64,000 bases of DNA from Longimicrobiales bacterium. GTDB taxonomy: Bacteria > Gemmatimonadota > Gemmatimonadetes > Longimicrobiales > Gaopeijiaceae. This document shows, piece by piece, positions 53,026 to 61,346 of this stretch. Within the stretch, counting starts at the first letter, position 1; the number at the start of each line of letters is the position of its first letter. Where the stretch lies: assembly GCA_028823235.1 (NCBI GenBank), contig JAPKBW010000003.1, positions 124,001-188,000 of the forward strand, in the 5' to 3' direction. The position numbers and the translations under genes are program-made. The notes under the pieces were generated by a model. That model was not told the DNA's origin and ran no database searches. It saw nothing but the letters and a program-made list of their open reading frames with translations.

Positions 53026-54008
53026 TGCTCCGTACCGACCGCGAGACGATTACGAGATGAGGGTTCGCTTTGCTTCGCAGACGCTTCGGTGGTGATGACG
53101 ACAACGGACCCTAGGATGATGGCGGCCGCCCCCAGCGAGCGGAAGGCCAACGGCTCGCCCGCGAAAGCCCAACCCAGAAGCATGGCAACGACAGGGTTCA
53201 CATATGCGTACGTTCCTGCCCGGGCCGGCGGAACGACAGTCAGGAGCCAAATGTACGCCGCGTACCCAATCAGGGCTCCGGCCAAGATCAGATATCCGAA
53301 CGCGACCCAAGAACGCCCAGAAATGCTAGCAATGTCGAGCCTCGCCCAGTCGCCCGTCAGTGCCGCCAGTACAGAAAGGACGGTACCACCCGAGAGCATC
53401 TGCATTGCAACCAGCATTCTCGGTCGGGGCGGATCCTTGATGTACCGTGAGTGAAGCGAACCGGCGGCCCAGCACAGCGATCCACCCATCACAAACAGGG
53501 CACCCAACAGCTCCTTGCTTCCACCTGCGCCGACTCCGGGCGAGCCGGCCAGAAGGGCGACTCCCGAAAATCCCACCGTGAGCCCGATCACAGTTCTCCG
53601 CGTCGGCTTCACGCGGGAACCAAAGAATCGATCGAGGATGACCATCCAGAGAGGCACGGAGGCGACGAGCAACGCCACCAACCCCGATGGCACCCACTGT
53701 TCTGCGATCACGATGGCTCCGTTGCCACCTGCCAAGAGAAGTGTCCCGGAGATGGCTGCAGCCCGCCAATGCGCACCAGACGGCATGGGTGCGCCCCTGC
53801 TCAGCGCCCACGCGAAAAGAAGAGTGCCTGCGGTCAGAAAGCGCGCAGCTGCCATGGCGAGCGGTGGCATCGTCTCGATTGCGAACCGAATCGCAAGGTA
53901 CGTCGACCCCCAGATGAAGTAGACTGCCGCGAATGCGAGCACAATTCTTGTGAGCGTGGGCTCGACCCGGTCAGTGGATCGGGGGGCACAAAGGGAGGGT
54001 TGGGACAT
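53022..54008 (-). CDS. EamA/DMT-family transporter
   Basis: A 328-residue permease with ten predicted helices arranged as two EamA repeats. FIWGSTYLAIRFAIETMPPL near residue 32 and PLWMVILDRFF are typical of the first repeat; AYVNPVVAMLLGWAFAGEPL near 270 is typical of the second. Related proteins export amino acids or metabolites (RhtA/YedA type), but the substrate cannot be predicted. It overlaps the MscS gene by 4 bases. Confidence 0.9.
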   Translation of the reverse strand: MSQPSLCAPRSTDRVEPTLTRIVLAFAAVYFIWGSTYLAIRFAIETMPPLAMAAARFLTAGTLLFAWALSRGAPMPSGAHWRAAAISGTLLLAGGNGAIVIAEQWVPSGLVALLVASVPLWMVILDRFFGSRVKPTRRTVIGLTVGFSGVALLAGSPGVGAGGSKELLGALFVMGGSLCWAAGSLHSRYIKDPPRPRMLVAMQMLSGGTVLSVLAALTGDWARLDIASISGRSWVAFGYLILAGALIGYAAYIWLLTVVPPARAGTYAYVNPVVAMLLGWAFAGEPLAFRSLGAAAIILGSVVVITTEASAKQSEPSSRNRLAVGTEH

Positions 54009-54198
54009 GCGGAGAATGTCGCCCTTTGGGCAGGCGGTTCAACCCTGCCAGAGCGGAGGTATATGCATCACTCCAGGACACCACCTTCACTGGCCGGCCA
54101 AGCTGGCGCGACCCAATGCAAAGCGCTCTGCGAAATCCGTCCCTGAGAACCGAATAACATCTGGCTAGGGAACATATCGGTCACGCGGGACGTTGCTC
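54009..54198. other. Intergenic DNA, nothing recognised
   Basis: Upstream of the EamA gene and of the plus-strand leader. It probably holds divergent promoters. No clear boxes, ORFs or RNA genes were found. The part from 54199 on is described separately. Confidence 0.4.
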
Positions 54199-54241
54199 GG
54201 GCTCTGCCCCGTTAGTGCGGAAACTCTCAAAGAGAGAGCCC
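54199..54241 (+). promoter_or_regulatory. Structured leader element upstream of a 14-codon ORF
   Basis: A 7-base-pair outer stem (54199-54205 with 54235-54241) encloses a smaller CTCT/AGAG hairpin. It ends 10 bases before an AGGAGG site. The arrangement of hairpin, ribosome site and short ORF ahead of a membrane-protein gene looks like a leader control region; no known riboswitch consensus was recognised. Confidence 0.35.
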
Positions 54242-54263
54242 ATTGGGCGCCAGGAGGAGTGTC

Positions 54264-54308
54264 ATGGAAAAACACAGGACGGCCAGCGCATCTCTGAAAT
54301 CTTCCTAA
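54264..54308 (+). CDS. Possible 14-residue leader peptide
   Basis: ATG to TAA, reading MEKHRTASASLKSS, with AGGAGG (54252-54257) six bases upstream, one of the best ribosome sites in the window. No run of a single amino acid, so classical amino-acid attenuation is not indicated. It ends 150 bases before the small membrane protein start. It could be a translated leader, a small protein or chance. Confidence 0.3.
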   Translation: MEKHRTASASLKSS

Positions 54309-54458
54309 GTCACAGTCGCGGCAGACCTGCCCGCCCCCGCCACACAAGACCAAATATTGCAGAGCCGCTTGCCAAGCTGTGGCATTAAGGCTAAGTCGGC
54401 CCTGCGTAAAATGGGTTTAATTGATTACTTACACCCCTTCAATGACAGGAGTAGTCGC

Positions 54459-54788
54459 ATGGTCGCAAAGGTTCTTACGTTCGGATCTGTCGGAGTTGCA
54501 CTAGCCGCCGTCTTTCTCTCAGCGCAGTTCGCTTACTTCCCACTGGTTCTCTTGGTTCTCGGTCTTGCTTGGGGATTCATGCAGCCGGCTGAGGACGTGT
54601 CGACTCGTGTAGCTTTTTACGTGTTGGCATTTACACTGCCGACCATCGCCGACCACTTGGACGTGATTCCGATGGCTGGTGCCTACGCTAACGGCTTCCT
54701 GGACAATTTCGCTGTCGTTATCGCGGGTGTCGCCATTGGAAACGTTTTCGTCGTTCTGATGAACCAGTTGAAAGCCGCGGCAGCCTAG
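54459..54788 (+). CDS. Small polytopic membrane protein, function unknown
   Basis: A 109-residue hydrophobic protein with three or four helices: about residues 5-22, 25-40, 46-62 and 78-98. A short polar loop (QPAEDVS) is the main charged part before a NQLK end. Start ATG 54459 (MVAKVLTFGSVGVALA) has CAGGAG 7 bases upstream; an in-frame ATG at 54411 has none. I recognise no family. It stands alone on the plus strand behind a structured leader and is closed by a strong terminator. Confidence 0.65.
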   Translation: MVAKVLTFGSVGVALAAVFLSAQFAYFPLVLLVLGLAWGFMQPAEDVSTRVAFYVLAFTLPTIADHLDVIPMAGAYANGFLDNFAVVIAGVAIGNVFVVLMNQLKAAAA

Positions 54789-54853
54789 AGGCTTCCACCA
54801 GTCGAGCACTGGTTAAGAATGAAGGTGGGGATCAATTCTTTCAGCCCCCATTT

Positions 54854-54909
54854 ATCCAAAATCAAACCCCGGTTGAGGCTCCAGCCTTGAGCGGGGTTTG
54901 ATTTTGGAT
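54854..54909. terminator. Bidirectional terminator with an 18-base perfect inverted repeat
   Basis: Arms 54854-54871 and 54892-54909 are exact reverse complements; the 20-base loop has a further AGGCT/AGCCT pairing. Each arm ends in a G/C block followed by TTTGATTTT on the outgoing strand. It sits between the plus-strand small membrane protein gene and the minus-strand decarboxylase gene, so it can stop transcription from both sides. The rest of the 297-base spacer shows nothing else. Confidence 0.8.
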
Positions 54910-55085
54910 CCAAGCGCGACCTCGTGTGAAACCGAGACTCCGCAAAGGCTCCCACCGTTTATGTCTTTCCCCTAGCGGCGACTTTCCAGATCGGTGGCGT
55001 ACCCTCGGGACTCCTCAGGATCACGGGCTCATCTGACCCGGCAGCTTCCGCGGCCATTTCCCGGGAGTGACCACCGACGGCGGGA

Positions 55086-56486
55086 TCAGTCCTCAGAGAT
55101 TTCAAGCGCTGCAGCTTCCCGGAGAAGATCCCAGACGTGAAGCACGTCGTCACGGGTCGTCTTCAGATTCCCGATCGCGAGCCGGATGACCGTTTGTCCC
55201 CGAAGATCCGTGTGAGTCAGGAACGCCTCACCCGAGCCGTTGACCCGATCCATGGCTCTCTTCGTCACCTTATCTCCCGCCACGTGACGAATCGTGACGA
55301 GTGAGAGATGAACGGGCGCCGTGACCTCCCACTCCTCCTCCGCCTCGACCAGCTCAGCAAAATGCCGAGCGATCTCCACGTGGTAGCGGATTCGAGCCCT
55401 GATCCCATCTCTTCCAAACGCCCTGAGTACGAACCACAGCTTCAACGCCCGAAAACGGCGTCCCAGTGAAATCCCGTAGTCCATGAGACTTCGAGTCTCG
55501 GCCTGCTCCGCTGACGTCAGGTATTCAGGGACGATAGAAAACGCTCGCACCAACATTTCCGGGCGCTGACAGTACAGCACGGAGCAGTCGATGGGGGTGA
55601 ATAGCCACTTATGTGGGTTAATCACCACCGAGTCGGCTCTGTCCCACCCCTGGAAAAGTGCCCTTACCTCGGGCACGACTGCAGCGGAACCCCCGTACGC
55701 GGCATCGACGTGAAGCCACACTCCATACTCTTCCGCCAAGTCCGCAATCTGGTCGACCGGGTCGACCGCCGCCGCTGACGTGGTCCCGAGCGTCGCTACG
55801 ATGCCCACCGGCTGGATTCCGGCAACAACGTCCTCCGCGATCGCTGCCCGCAAAGCCTCAACATCCATGGAGAATGCCTCGTCCGTCGGGATCGTGCGGA
55901 AGCCCTCCCGTCCGAAGCCCAGTGTCAGTACCGCCTTCTCGATGGAGGAGTGCGCCTCCTCGGACGCGTAGATTCTCCCCCTCGGCATCCCGAACATGCC
56001 AGCGGAATGCGCCTCGGGATACGCGACCTCTCTCGCCGCTGCGAGTGCGTAGAGTGACGAGGAAGAGGCCGTGTCGTTGATGACCCCTTCAAAGACCTCT
56101 GGCAAACCCACAAGCTGCCTGAGCCAGTTCGTGGTCACATCCTCGAGCTCAGTGGCCGCTGGAGAGCTGCGCCACACCATCGCGTTCACATTCAACGCAG
56201 CGGCCAGCATCTCACCTAAGATTCCGGGGCCAGACGCCGTGATCGAGAAGTAGCCAAAAAACGACGGGTGATTCCAGTGCGTCAGCCCGGGCACCACCAG
56301 CTCACGGAAGTCGCGTAGGACCTCGTCCATTGATTCGCCGTGGTCTGGAGCCTCACGCGGCAGCGCCGAGGTGAGGAAGCCAGGCGAAGGACTCGAAAAC
56401 ACCGGGAGATCCCCGACCGTCGCCAGGTAGTCCGACATCCAATCCGCGGTCTCGCGGGCGTATCGTCGAAACTCATCCTCTGGCAT
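55086..56486 (-). CDS. PLP-dependent group II amino-acid decarboxylase
   Basis: A 466-residue enzyme of the aromatic-L-amino-acid/glutamate decarboxylase family. Start ATG 56486 (MPEDEFRRYARETADWMSDY). Substrate-entry motif THWNHPSFFGYFSI lies near residue 70, the cofactor-binding His in WLHVDAAYGGSA, and the Schiff-base Lys in VINPHKWLFTPIDCS near 285. It probably decarboxylates an aromatic amino acid to an amine. A longer start at 56555 overlaps the upstream regulator and is not favoured. Confidence 0.92.
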   Translation of the reverse strand: MPEDEFRRYARETADWMSDYLATVGDLPVFSSPSPGFLTSALPREAPDHGESMDEVLRDFRELVVPGLTHWNHPSFFGYFSITASGPGILGEMLAAALNVNAMVWRSSPAATELEDVTTNWLRQLVGLPEVFEGVINDTASSSSLYALAAAREVAYPEAHSAGMFGMPRGRIYASEEAHSSIEKAVLTLGFGREGFRTIPTDEAFSMDVEALRAAIAEDVVAGIQPVGIVATLGTTSAAAVDPVDQIADLAEEYGVWLHVDAAYGGSAAVVPEVRALFQGWDRADSVVINPHKWLFTPIDCSVLYCQRPEMLVRAFSIVPEYLTSAEQAETRSLMDYGISLGRRFRALKLWFVLRAFGRDGIRARIRYHVEIARHFAELVEAEEEWEVTAPVHLSLVTIRHVAGDKVTKRAMDRVNGSGEAFLTHTDLRGQTVIRLAIGNLKTTRDDVLHVWDLLREAAALEISED

Positions 56487-56521
56487 ATCTCCAGGGGGAG
56501 TTTCTTCTGGGGTGGTTCTGT

Positions 56522-57159
56522 TCAGTGTTCTGCTTCCGTAGAGGCTCCAGCCCAAGCGACGACGTGTTCCACGACGCTGCGGACTTCGCTAGAAATCTGC
56601 TCGAGTTGGATCGCGACTTTTGATGCCACATCGTCGCCTGACAGTAGGGGTTTTCCGTCCTCGGAGCTAAAGAACAGCGCGTCAGTGTGTACCACACTGG
56701 CGTGCGTCGCGGCACAGTCTAGAGACCGATTCAGTCCCAGGATCTCACGCAGAGACAGCGGGACGGTGCCACCCAGTGTGGGATCGCGATAGCGATCACA
56801 AATTACGAGCAAAAGGTGCAACTCTTCGATCGCCTCGCCTGCTGCCAGCCCGCGCTTGGCAGCGATGGCACCGTACAGCCCAGAGGTGTGATCTGGTCTC
56901 GATGGGGGCCGCGCATGAGCGGCAAGAGTCGCACGAGAGGTTCGGCAAAGCGATCGACGATCTCAGAGGTGCCCGGAGCGCTTCCCATTCCCCGGGCCCG
57001 CAACACGTGGATCCATACCCCGGTAAGCGAGTGAGCACGATTCTGAAGCCAGGTCGCCAACTCCTTCGGTCCGAGGCGAGGCGTCAAAACGACCGGCAAC
57101 TCGTCTTCGGAGATGGGCTCTGGTGGTGTCGAATGGCAACCAGAAGCGTTTCCAGGCAT
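56522..57159 (-). pseudogene. RsbRD-N-like regulatory protein broken by a frameshift
   Basis: Two frames together give one plausible all-helical protein of about 212 residues. Frame one (ATG 57159 on) has GPKELATWLQNRAHSLTGVW and SEIVDRFAEPLVRLLPLMRG. After HRDQITPL it switches, and frame two continues GLYGAIAAKRGLAAGEAIEE, LHLLLVICDRYRDP and LREILGLNRSLDCAATHA. This order resembles the helical RsbRD N-terminal sensor domain of stressosome and kinase proteins. The switch is at CCC 56879-56881: one extra G on the minus strand restores the frame. It lies between the giant kinase and the decarboxylase. Confidence 0.55.
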
Positions 57160-57281
57160 GAAGGTATTGGTGAAATTCGGAGCAAGGTCAGGGCGATGGA
57201 CGCCCTTGGGGGCCTAAAAGATAGAGCACTCGACCCGCCGAATCCACGTGGGCGTTCGAGGCTCCTTCTGCTACAGCGTTT

Positions 57282-60200
57282 CTACGTCCCTTCGAGAGTC
57301 TCCCAAACGCGGAGCGTGACCGTGACGGTGGTGCCGACGCCAAGCTCGCTCTCGACGCTGATGCTGCCACCCCATGCAGTGACGACCCGCTGGACGATCG
57401 CCAGCCCGAGTCCGGCACCCCTGGATCGGGTACTGAATTGGGGTTCGAAAATGCGCGGCAGGACGTCCTCGGAGATCCCGCTTCCGTCGTCCGTTACAAC
57501 TAGTACCACCGCCGACGCGTCTTCACCTTGGCGCGCAGAGATCGTGACCCGCGTGCCTTCGGTGCCTGCGAGCCGAGCGTTCTCGAGCAGGTTGACCAGC
57601 ACCTCTTTGAGTTCGGCGGTGCGAGCCACGACGGGCTGGAGACTCCGATCAACATCCTGCTCGAAGCGAACCCGTGCGGCAGAGCTGCCGTAGAGGGCCA
57701 TGACCTCGCCGACTACGTCCTCCACGGAGATGGGTGCCAGCGGGGTCGCCTGATCACTCGGTGCTCCGAACCGCGAAAACGACTGTGCAATCTCCGCCAG
57801 ATGGTCAATCTCGGCTAGCATCGCGTCGGCGTTCTTGATCAGAATTTTCTCGAAGTCAGGGTGTCCATCGTCCCAGGCTCTCTTAACATGCTGGATACTC
57901 AGCTTGATGGGAGTGAGAGGGTTTTTCACCTCATGCGCCACCTGCCGCGCCATCTCCCCCCAGGCCAGCACGCGCTCCGCCTTCAACTCATCGGTCACGT
58001 CGTCCAGGGAGACGACGACACCCCGGCGCGTGCCAAAGCCGCCTAGTCGTCGTACTCGAACTCGAACCCGGCGTTCACCGACTTGGAAGTCCGAGTTCCC
58101 TTCGTCCGCTGTCCCAGCTAGGTAGTTCTCGAGCCAGTCGTTCAGCGGCTCACCTAGCGCACCTCCAAAGGGAAGATTCCGTCCGACGAATACTTCGATA
58201 CCGAGCAGCTCTTCTGCCCGTGGATTAACCAGCGTGACTCGTCCCGCCGGATCAAGCGCGACCATGCCGACCGCGGCCTCGTCCATGATGAGCTGTGTTC
58301 TACGAGACGTCCGCACCAGTTGGCGGCGAGCGCGTCGTACACGACCGACCATTCGGTTGAAGGCCCGAAATACCGCACCGAATTCATCCTGCCGATGGGC
58401 AGGCAAGCGAAGTCCCAGATCTCCGGAACCGAGGCTCTCCGAGGCGATCTGGAGCGCCTGGATCGGGAGCGTGAGTGCGCGGCCCGCGACCATGGCCAAT
58501 CCCAGGGACAAGGCACCCCCAAGCATGATGACGAAAAGGAGAAATTCCAGGAGGTCAGTCGTCTGGAGGGCGCTTGTACCCGCCTGCAACGGCACCTGAG
58601 CGGCAAGGACGTCTCCATCTCGCAAGCGCCGGTATGCGGTGACGTACCTCCAACGCCCAACGGACGTCTCGTGGAGTTCCTTGATCTCATCGTACCCGTC
58701 CAACACTTGGTGTACGGCAAACGGAGTCCATCCCTCGTACAAGCCGAGCTCAACGAGCTCCTCCAGCGACCCTTCCACTAGCTCACCATTACGGTACTCG
58801 AGAAGCTCTGCACCCACCTGGTTCGCGAGCCGCTCCATCTGCCCGTCGAGCGCGCCGTACCAGCCAGCCGCATCGTCTACGACGCGCTCCGCGATGACCT
58901 GAGCAGAACGCCGCGACGCCTGCGACAGCGTCTGGTACGCCACCGTTCCGAAGACCGCGCTCGCGAAGGCAAAGAATCCGAACAGAGCCAGCGTTACCCG
59001 AGCCCGGAAGGAGATCGCAAAGCCCGAAAACCGCACTGCGGCGCGATCGGGATCCCGATGCAACGCCCGTCCGAGGAGAAGCAGCCCGAGGAAGAGAGTG
59101 AGGTTGAGGGCGATGAGGAGCACGGCACGCGCGATCCGAAGAGGCACGCCCGGCAGATCCACGGCGTAGATCACATGGTAGGCGGGCCCGTTGGAGAACT
59201 GCACTCCGGTATCGGTCTGCCACCCCTCACGCGTGCGGGACCTGCCTATGACAGTGGGCGCGGAGAGGCCATCGGGAAGAGGCAGCACGGACAATGCCTG
59301 GAGCTCGGCCCCTGCCGGCCCTCTTACAAGCGGCCCAAGGCCGGCCCTAACGGAGGTTTCCGGAAACGGCGGCACCACTGCCACCACCATACGGTCATCT
59401 GGTAGCGCCGAGGTCAGGATGTAGTGCGCGGCATCGTGGTCGAGCTGGACCAGGCGGACCCCACCGGCCACGCGGCCCTCGGCAACGATGGACTGATAGG
59501 GCTGCGGCTCTCCTTCAGCCACGCCGATCCGGATGCCCTCCCCCGGTGACCCGTCTCTCAGTTCGACCTGCAAGCGCACCGGATAACCGAGCGCGGACAG
59601 TCCACTAAGGCGCCAGGCCTCATAGAGGATCGTAACGTCTTCCGCCCCGCCAGCATCCAGCGAATCGGCGAGACCGGCGAAGTCGAACAGTCGGTCTTCG
59701 AGTTCGAGATCCTCGACCGCTGTAATTCGATTGAGCCGAACCGCGCCAGCATTCAGCCTGGCGTCAATGCTCTGGCCCCACATGATCGGGATCGTTGCGC
59801 AGCTGGCGATCCCAATGGCGATGGACCATCCAGCCACAGATCGCTGCCAACCACTCCATGCGCCGACCCCATGTGCCGCCAGTCCCACAGGAATCGAAAA
59901 CGCGACCGACCACCAAACCGACGAAGTGCCTTGAAAGACCACAGTCGCTCCCACCGCCGCAGCGAACGCAGCAGTGACCGCGATCGCTCCGAACATGGTG
60001 ATGGACGAGCCGCGCCCTCCCCGAACCCAGCTGATCGAGACACCCATGACCAGGGCAAGCAGACTTGTGACCGCGACCTGAAGGGCGACCCACTCGGCAC
60101 GACCACCTGCTAGGAAGTCAGGGGTCATCCCTCCATGGAGCCAGAGCAAAATGCCCGGACCTAAAACGGCAGAGAGGGCCGCAGCCGTGACTGGGGAAAG

Positions 60201-61346
60201 GCCGAAGCGTGGCCGCGGAAGCACTGAGGCGAGAGCGAAGAGGACCACACCGATCATCGCGACTCGACCTGCCGAGAGCCCCCAGGGCCCAGGCAGCCGA
60301 TAGGCAGTGGGATCGAAAACAGCGAAGGCCACCGGAACCGAGTCGACCGGGATCCATATCGCGCCGGCCACGAGGGCCAGGGCCGCTGCGATGGCCTCAG
60401 CTCGACCAAGTGGGCCTCCGATCACGAAGAGCAGCCAGGCCGCGAGTGCGACGAACCCTACCGTGAGCGCCCAGTCATACCGAATCCCAGCGGCCCGTTC
60501 TTGCGGCTCAGGCTGAACCAGAACCACCGTGAGCAACCGGTCGCCATCTAGGTCGAAATCCCAACCGACCTGTGTCCCGCCGGGATCCTCTTCGGAAATA
60601 CGAATCTGCTCACCCGACTCGGCGTAGAATCGGGTTACGAGGTTCCGCACTTCCGCGTTGAGGCCTTCCGGTAATGATGCGCGGAGCACATAGGCGGCGA
60701 CTGCCACACTGCCATCATCTGCCTTGGCCGTGACGTAGAAATATCCGAAGAGGGGGAGTTCACGGTACGACCAGCGCCAATCGCCCCTCTGCACGTCCTC
60801 CGGGACCTTTCCGCGGTGAACGCCGTCCCAGGCAACCAGTGCTCCGCTGGCGTCGTAGAGCGCCGCGGCTGAGATCCGGTTCCGCTCCCGAAGGTCCGCC
60901 AGATACTCGCTCGTCGGAGCCGTCTCGGTAGCCGTCCAATCCGCGATCAGTTCGTCGACAGCGGAAGCTCCCGCATCCATCCTGTGCTCTTCGAGCTCTA
61001 CGCGCAGCAGTTCGCCCACTGTCTCCACCCGACCGGCCCAGTACCCATCCCAATCCGTAAGGACCTGATTTACTTGGCGCTCGGCGTGGAATCCGACCAG
61101 GATGCCAGTGACCAGTAGAACGACCCCAAGGCTCCAGGATCGCCCACGTTCCTGCCCGGCCGTGATCAGGGTGATGACGAGCGCTCCAGCAGCCACTAAT
61201 AATGGCCATGGGGTCGTCCCACCCGACCAGATCCAGAGTGCAGCGACACCCACCCAAGGCCCTGCCCACCCTAATCGGTGGAGTGCCAGGTATCCCTCCG
61301 AAGTCGAAGGAGATCCAGTTGTCATAGGCGGTCGCCGAGCTGCCAT
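57282..61346 (-). CDS. Giant multi-sensor NtrY-type histidine kinase
   Basis: A 1354-residue membrane kinase. Order: two or three N-terminal helices (about 28-87), an extracytoplasmic domain (about 90-285), a block of about eight helices (290-530), a second extracytoplasmic domain (540-760), a helix near 770 and another near 815, a third sensor (845-950), a helix near 970, HAMP (985-1040), PAS (1045-1130), then HisKA with MARQVAHEVKNPLTPIKLSI (His 1138) and HATPase_c with ENARLAGTEG and FSTRSRGAGLGLAIV. The H-box is of NtrY type. Starts at 61346 or 61325 are possible. Partner may be the NtrC-type regulator at 49-50 kb. Confidence 0.9.
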   Translation of the reverse strand: MAARRPPMTTGSPSTSEGYLALHRLGWAGPWVGVAALWIWSGGTTPWPLLVAAGALVITLITAGQERGRSWSLGVVLLVTGILVGFHAERQVNQVLTDWDGYWAGRVETVGELLRVELEEHRMDAGASAVDELIADWTATETAPTSEYLADLRERNRISAAALYDASGALVAWDGVHRGKVPEDVQRGDWRWSYRELPLFGYFYVTAKADDGSVAVAAYVLRASLPEGLNAEVRNLVTRFYAESGEQIRISEEDPGGTQVGWDFDLDGDRLLTVVLVQPEPQERAAGIRYDWALTVGFVALAAWLLFVIGGPLGRAEAIAAALALVAGAIWIPVDSVPVAFAVFDPTAYRLPGPWGLSAGRVAMIGVVLFALASVLPRPRFGLSPVTAAALSAVLGPGILLWLHGGMTPDFLAGGRAEWVALQVAVTSLLALVMGVSISWVRGGRGSSITMFGAIAVTAAFAAAVGATVVFQGTSSVWWSVAFSIPVGLAAHGVGAWSGWQRSVAGWSIAIGIASCATIPIMWGQSIDARLNAGAVRLNRITAVEDLELEDRLFDFAGLADSLDAGGAEDVTILYEAWRLSGLSALGYPVRLQVELRDGSPGEGIRIGVAEGEPQPYQSIVAEGRVAGGVRLVQLDHDAAHYILTSALPDDRMVVAVVPPFPETSVRAGLGPLVRGPAGAELQALSVLPLPDGLSAPTVIGRSRTREGWQTDTGVQFSNGPAYHVIYAVDLPGVPLRIARAVLLIALNLTLFLGLLLLGRALHRDPDRAAVRFSGFAISFRARVTLALFGFFAFASAVFGTVAYQTLSQASRRSAQVIAERVVDDAAGWYGALDGQMERLANQVGAELLEYRNGELVEGSLEELVELGLYEGWTPFAVHQVLDGYDEIKELHETSVGRWRYVTAYRRLRDGDVLAAQVPLQAGTSALQTTDLLEFLLFVIMLGGALSLGLAMVAGRALTLPIQALQIASESLGSGDLGLRLPAHRQDEFGAVFRAFNRMVGRVRRARRQLVRTSRRTQLIMDEAAVGMVALDPAGRVTLVNPRAEELLGIEVFVGRNLPFGGALGEPLNDWLENYLAGTADEGNSDFQVGERRVRVRVRRLGGFGTRRGVVVSLDDVTDELKAERVLAWGEMARQVAHEVKNPLTPIKLSIQHVKRAWDDGHPDFEKILIKNADAMLAEIDHLAEIAQSFSRFGAPSDQATPLAPISVEDVVGEVMALYGSSAARVRFEQDVDRSLQPVVARTAELKEVLVNLLENARLAGTEGTRVTISARQGEDASAVVLVVTDDGSGISEDVLPRIFEPQFSTRSRGAGLGLAIVQRVVTAWGGSISVESELGVGTTVTVTLRVWETLEGT

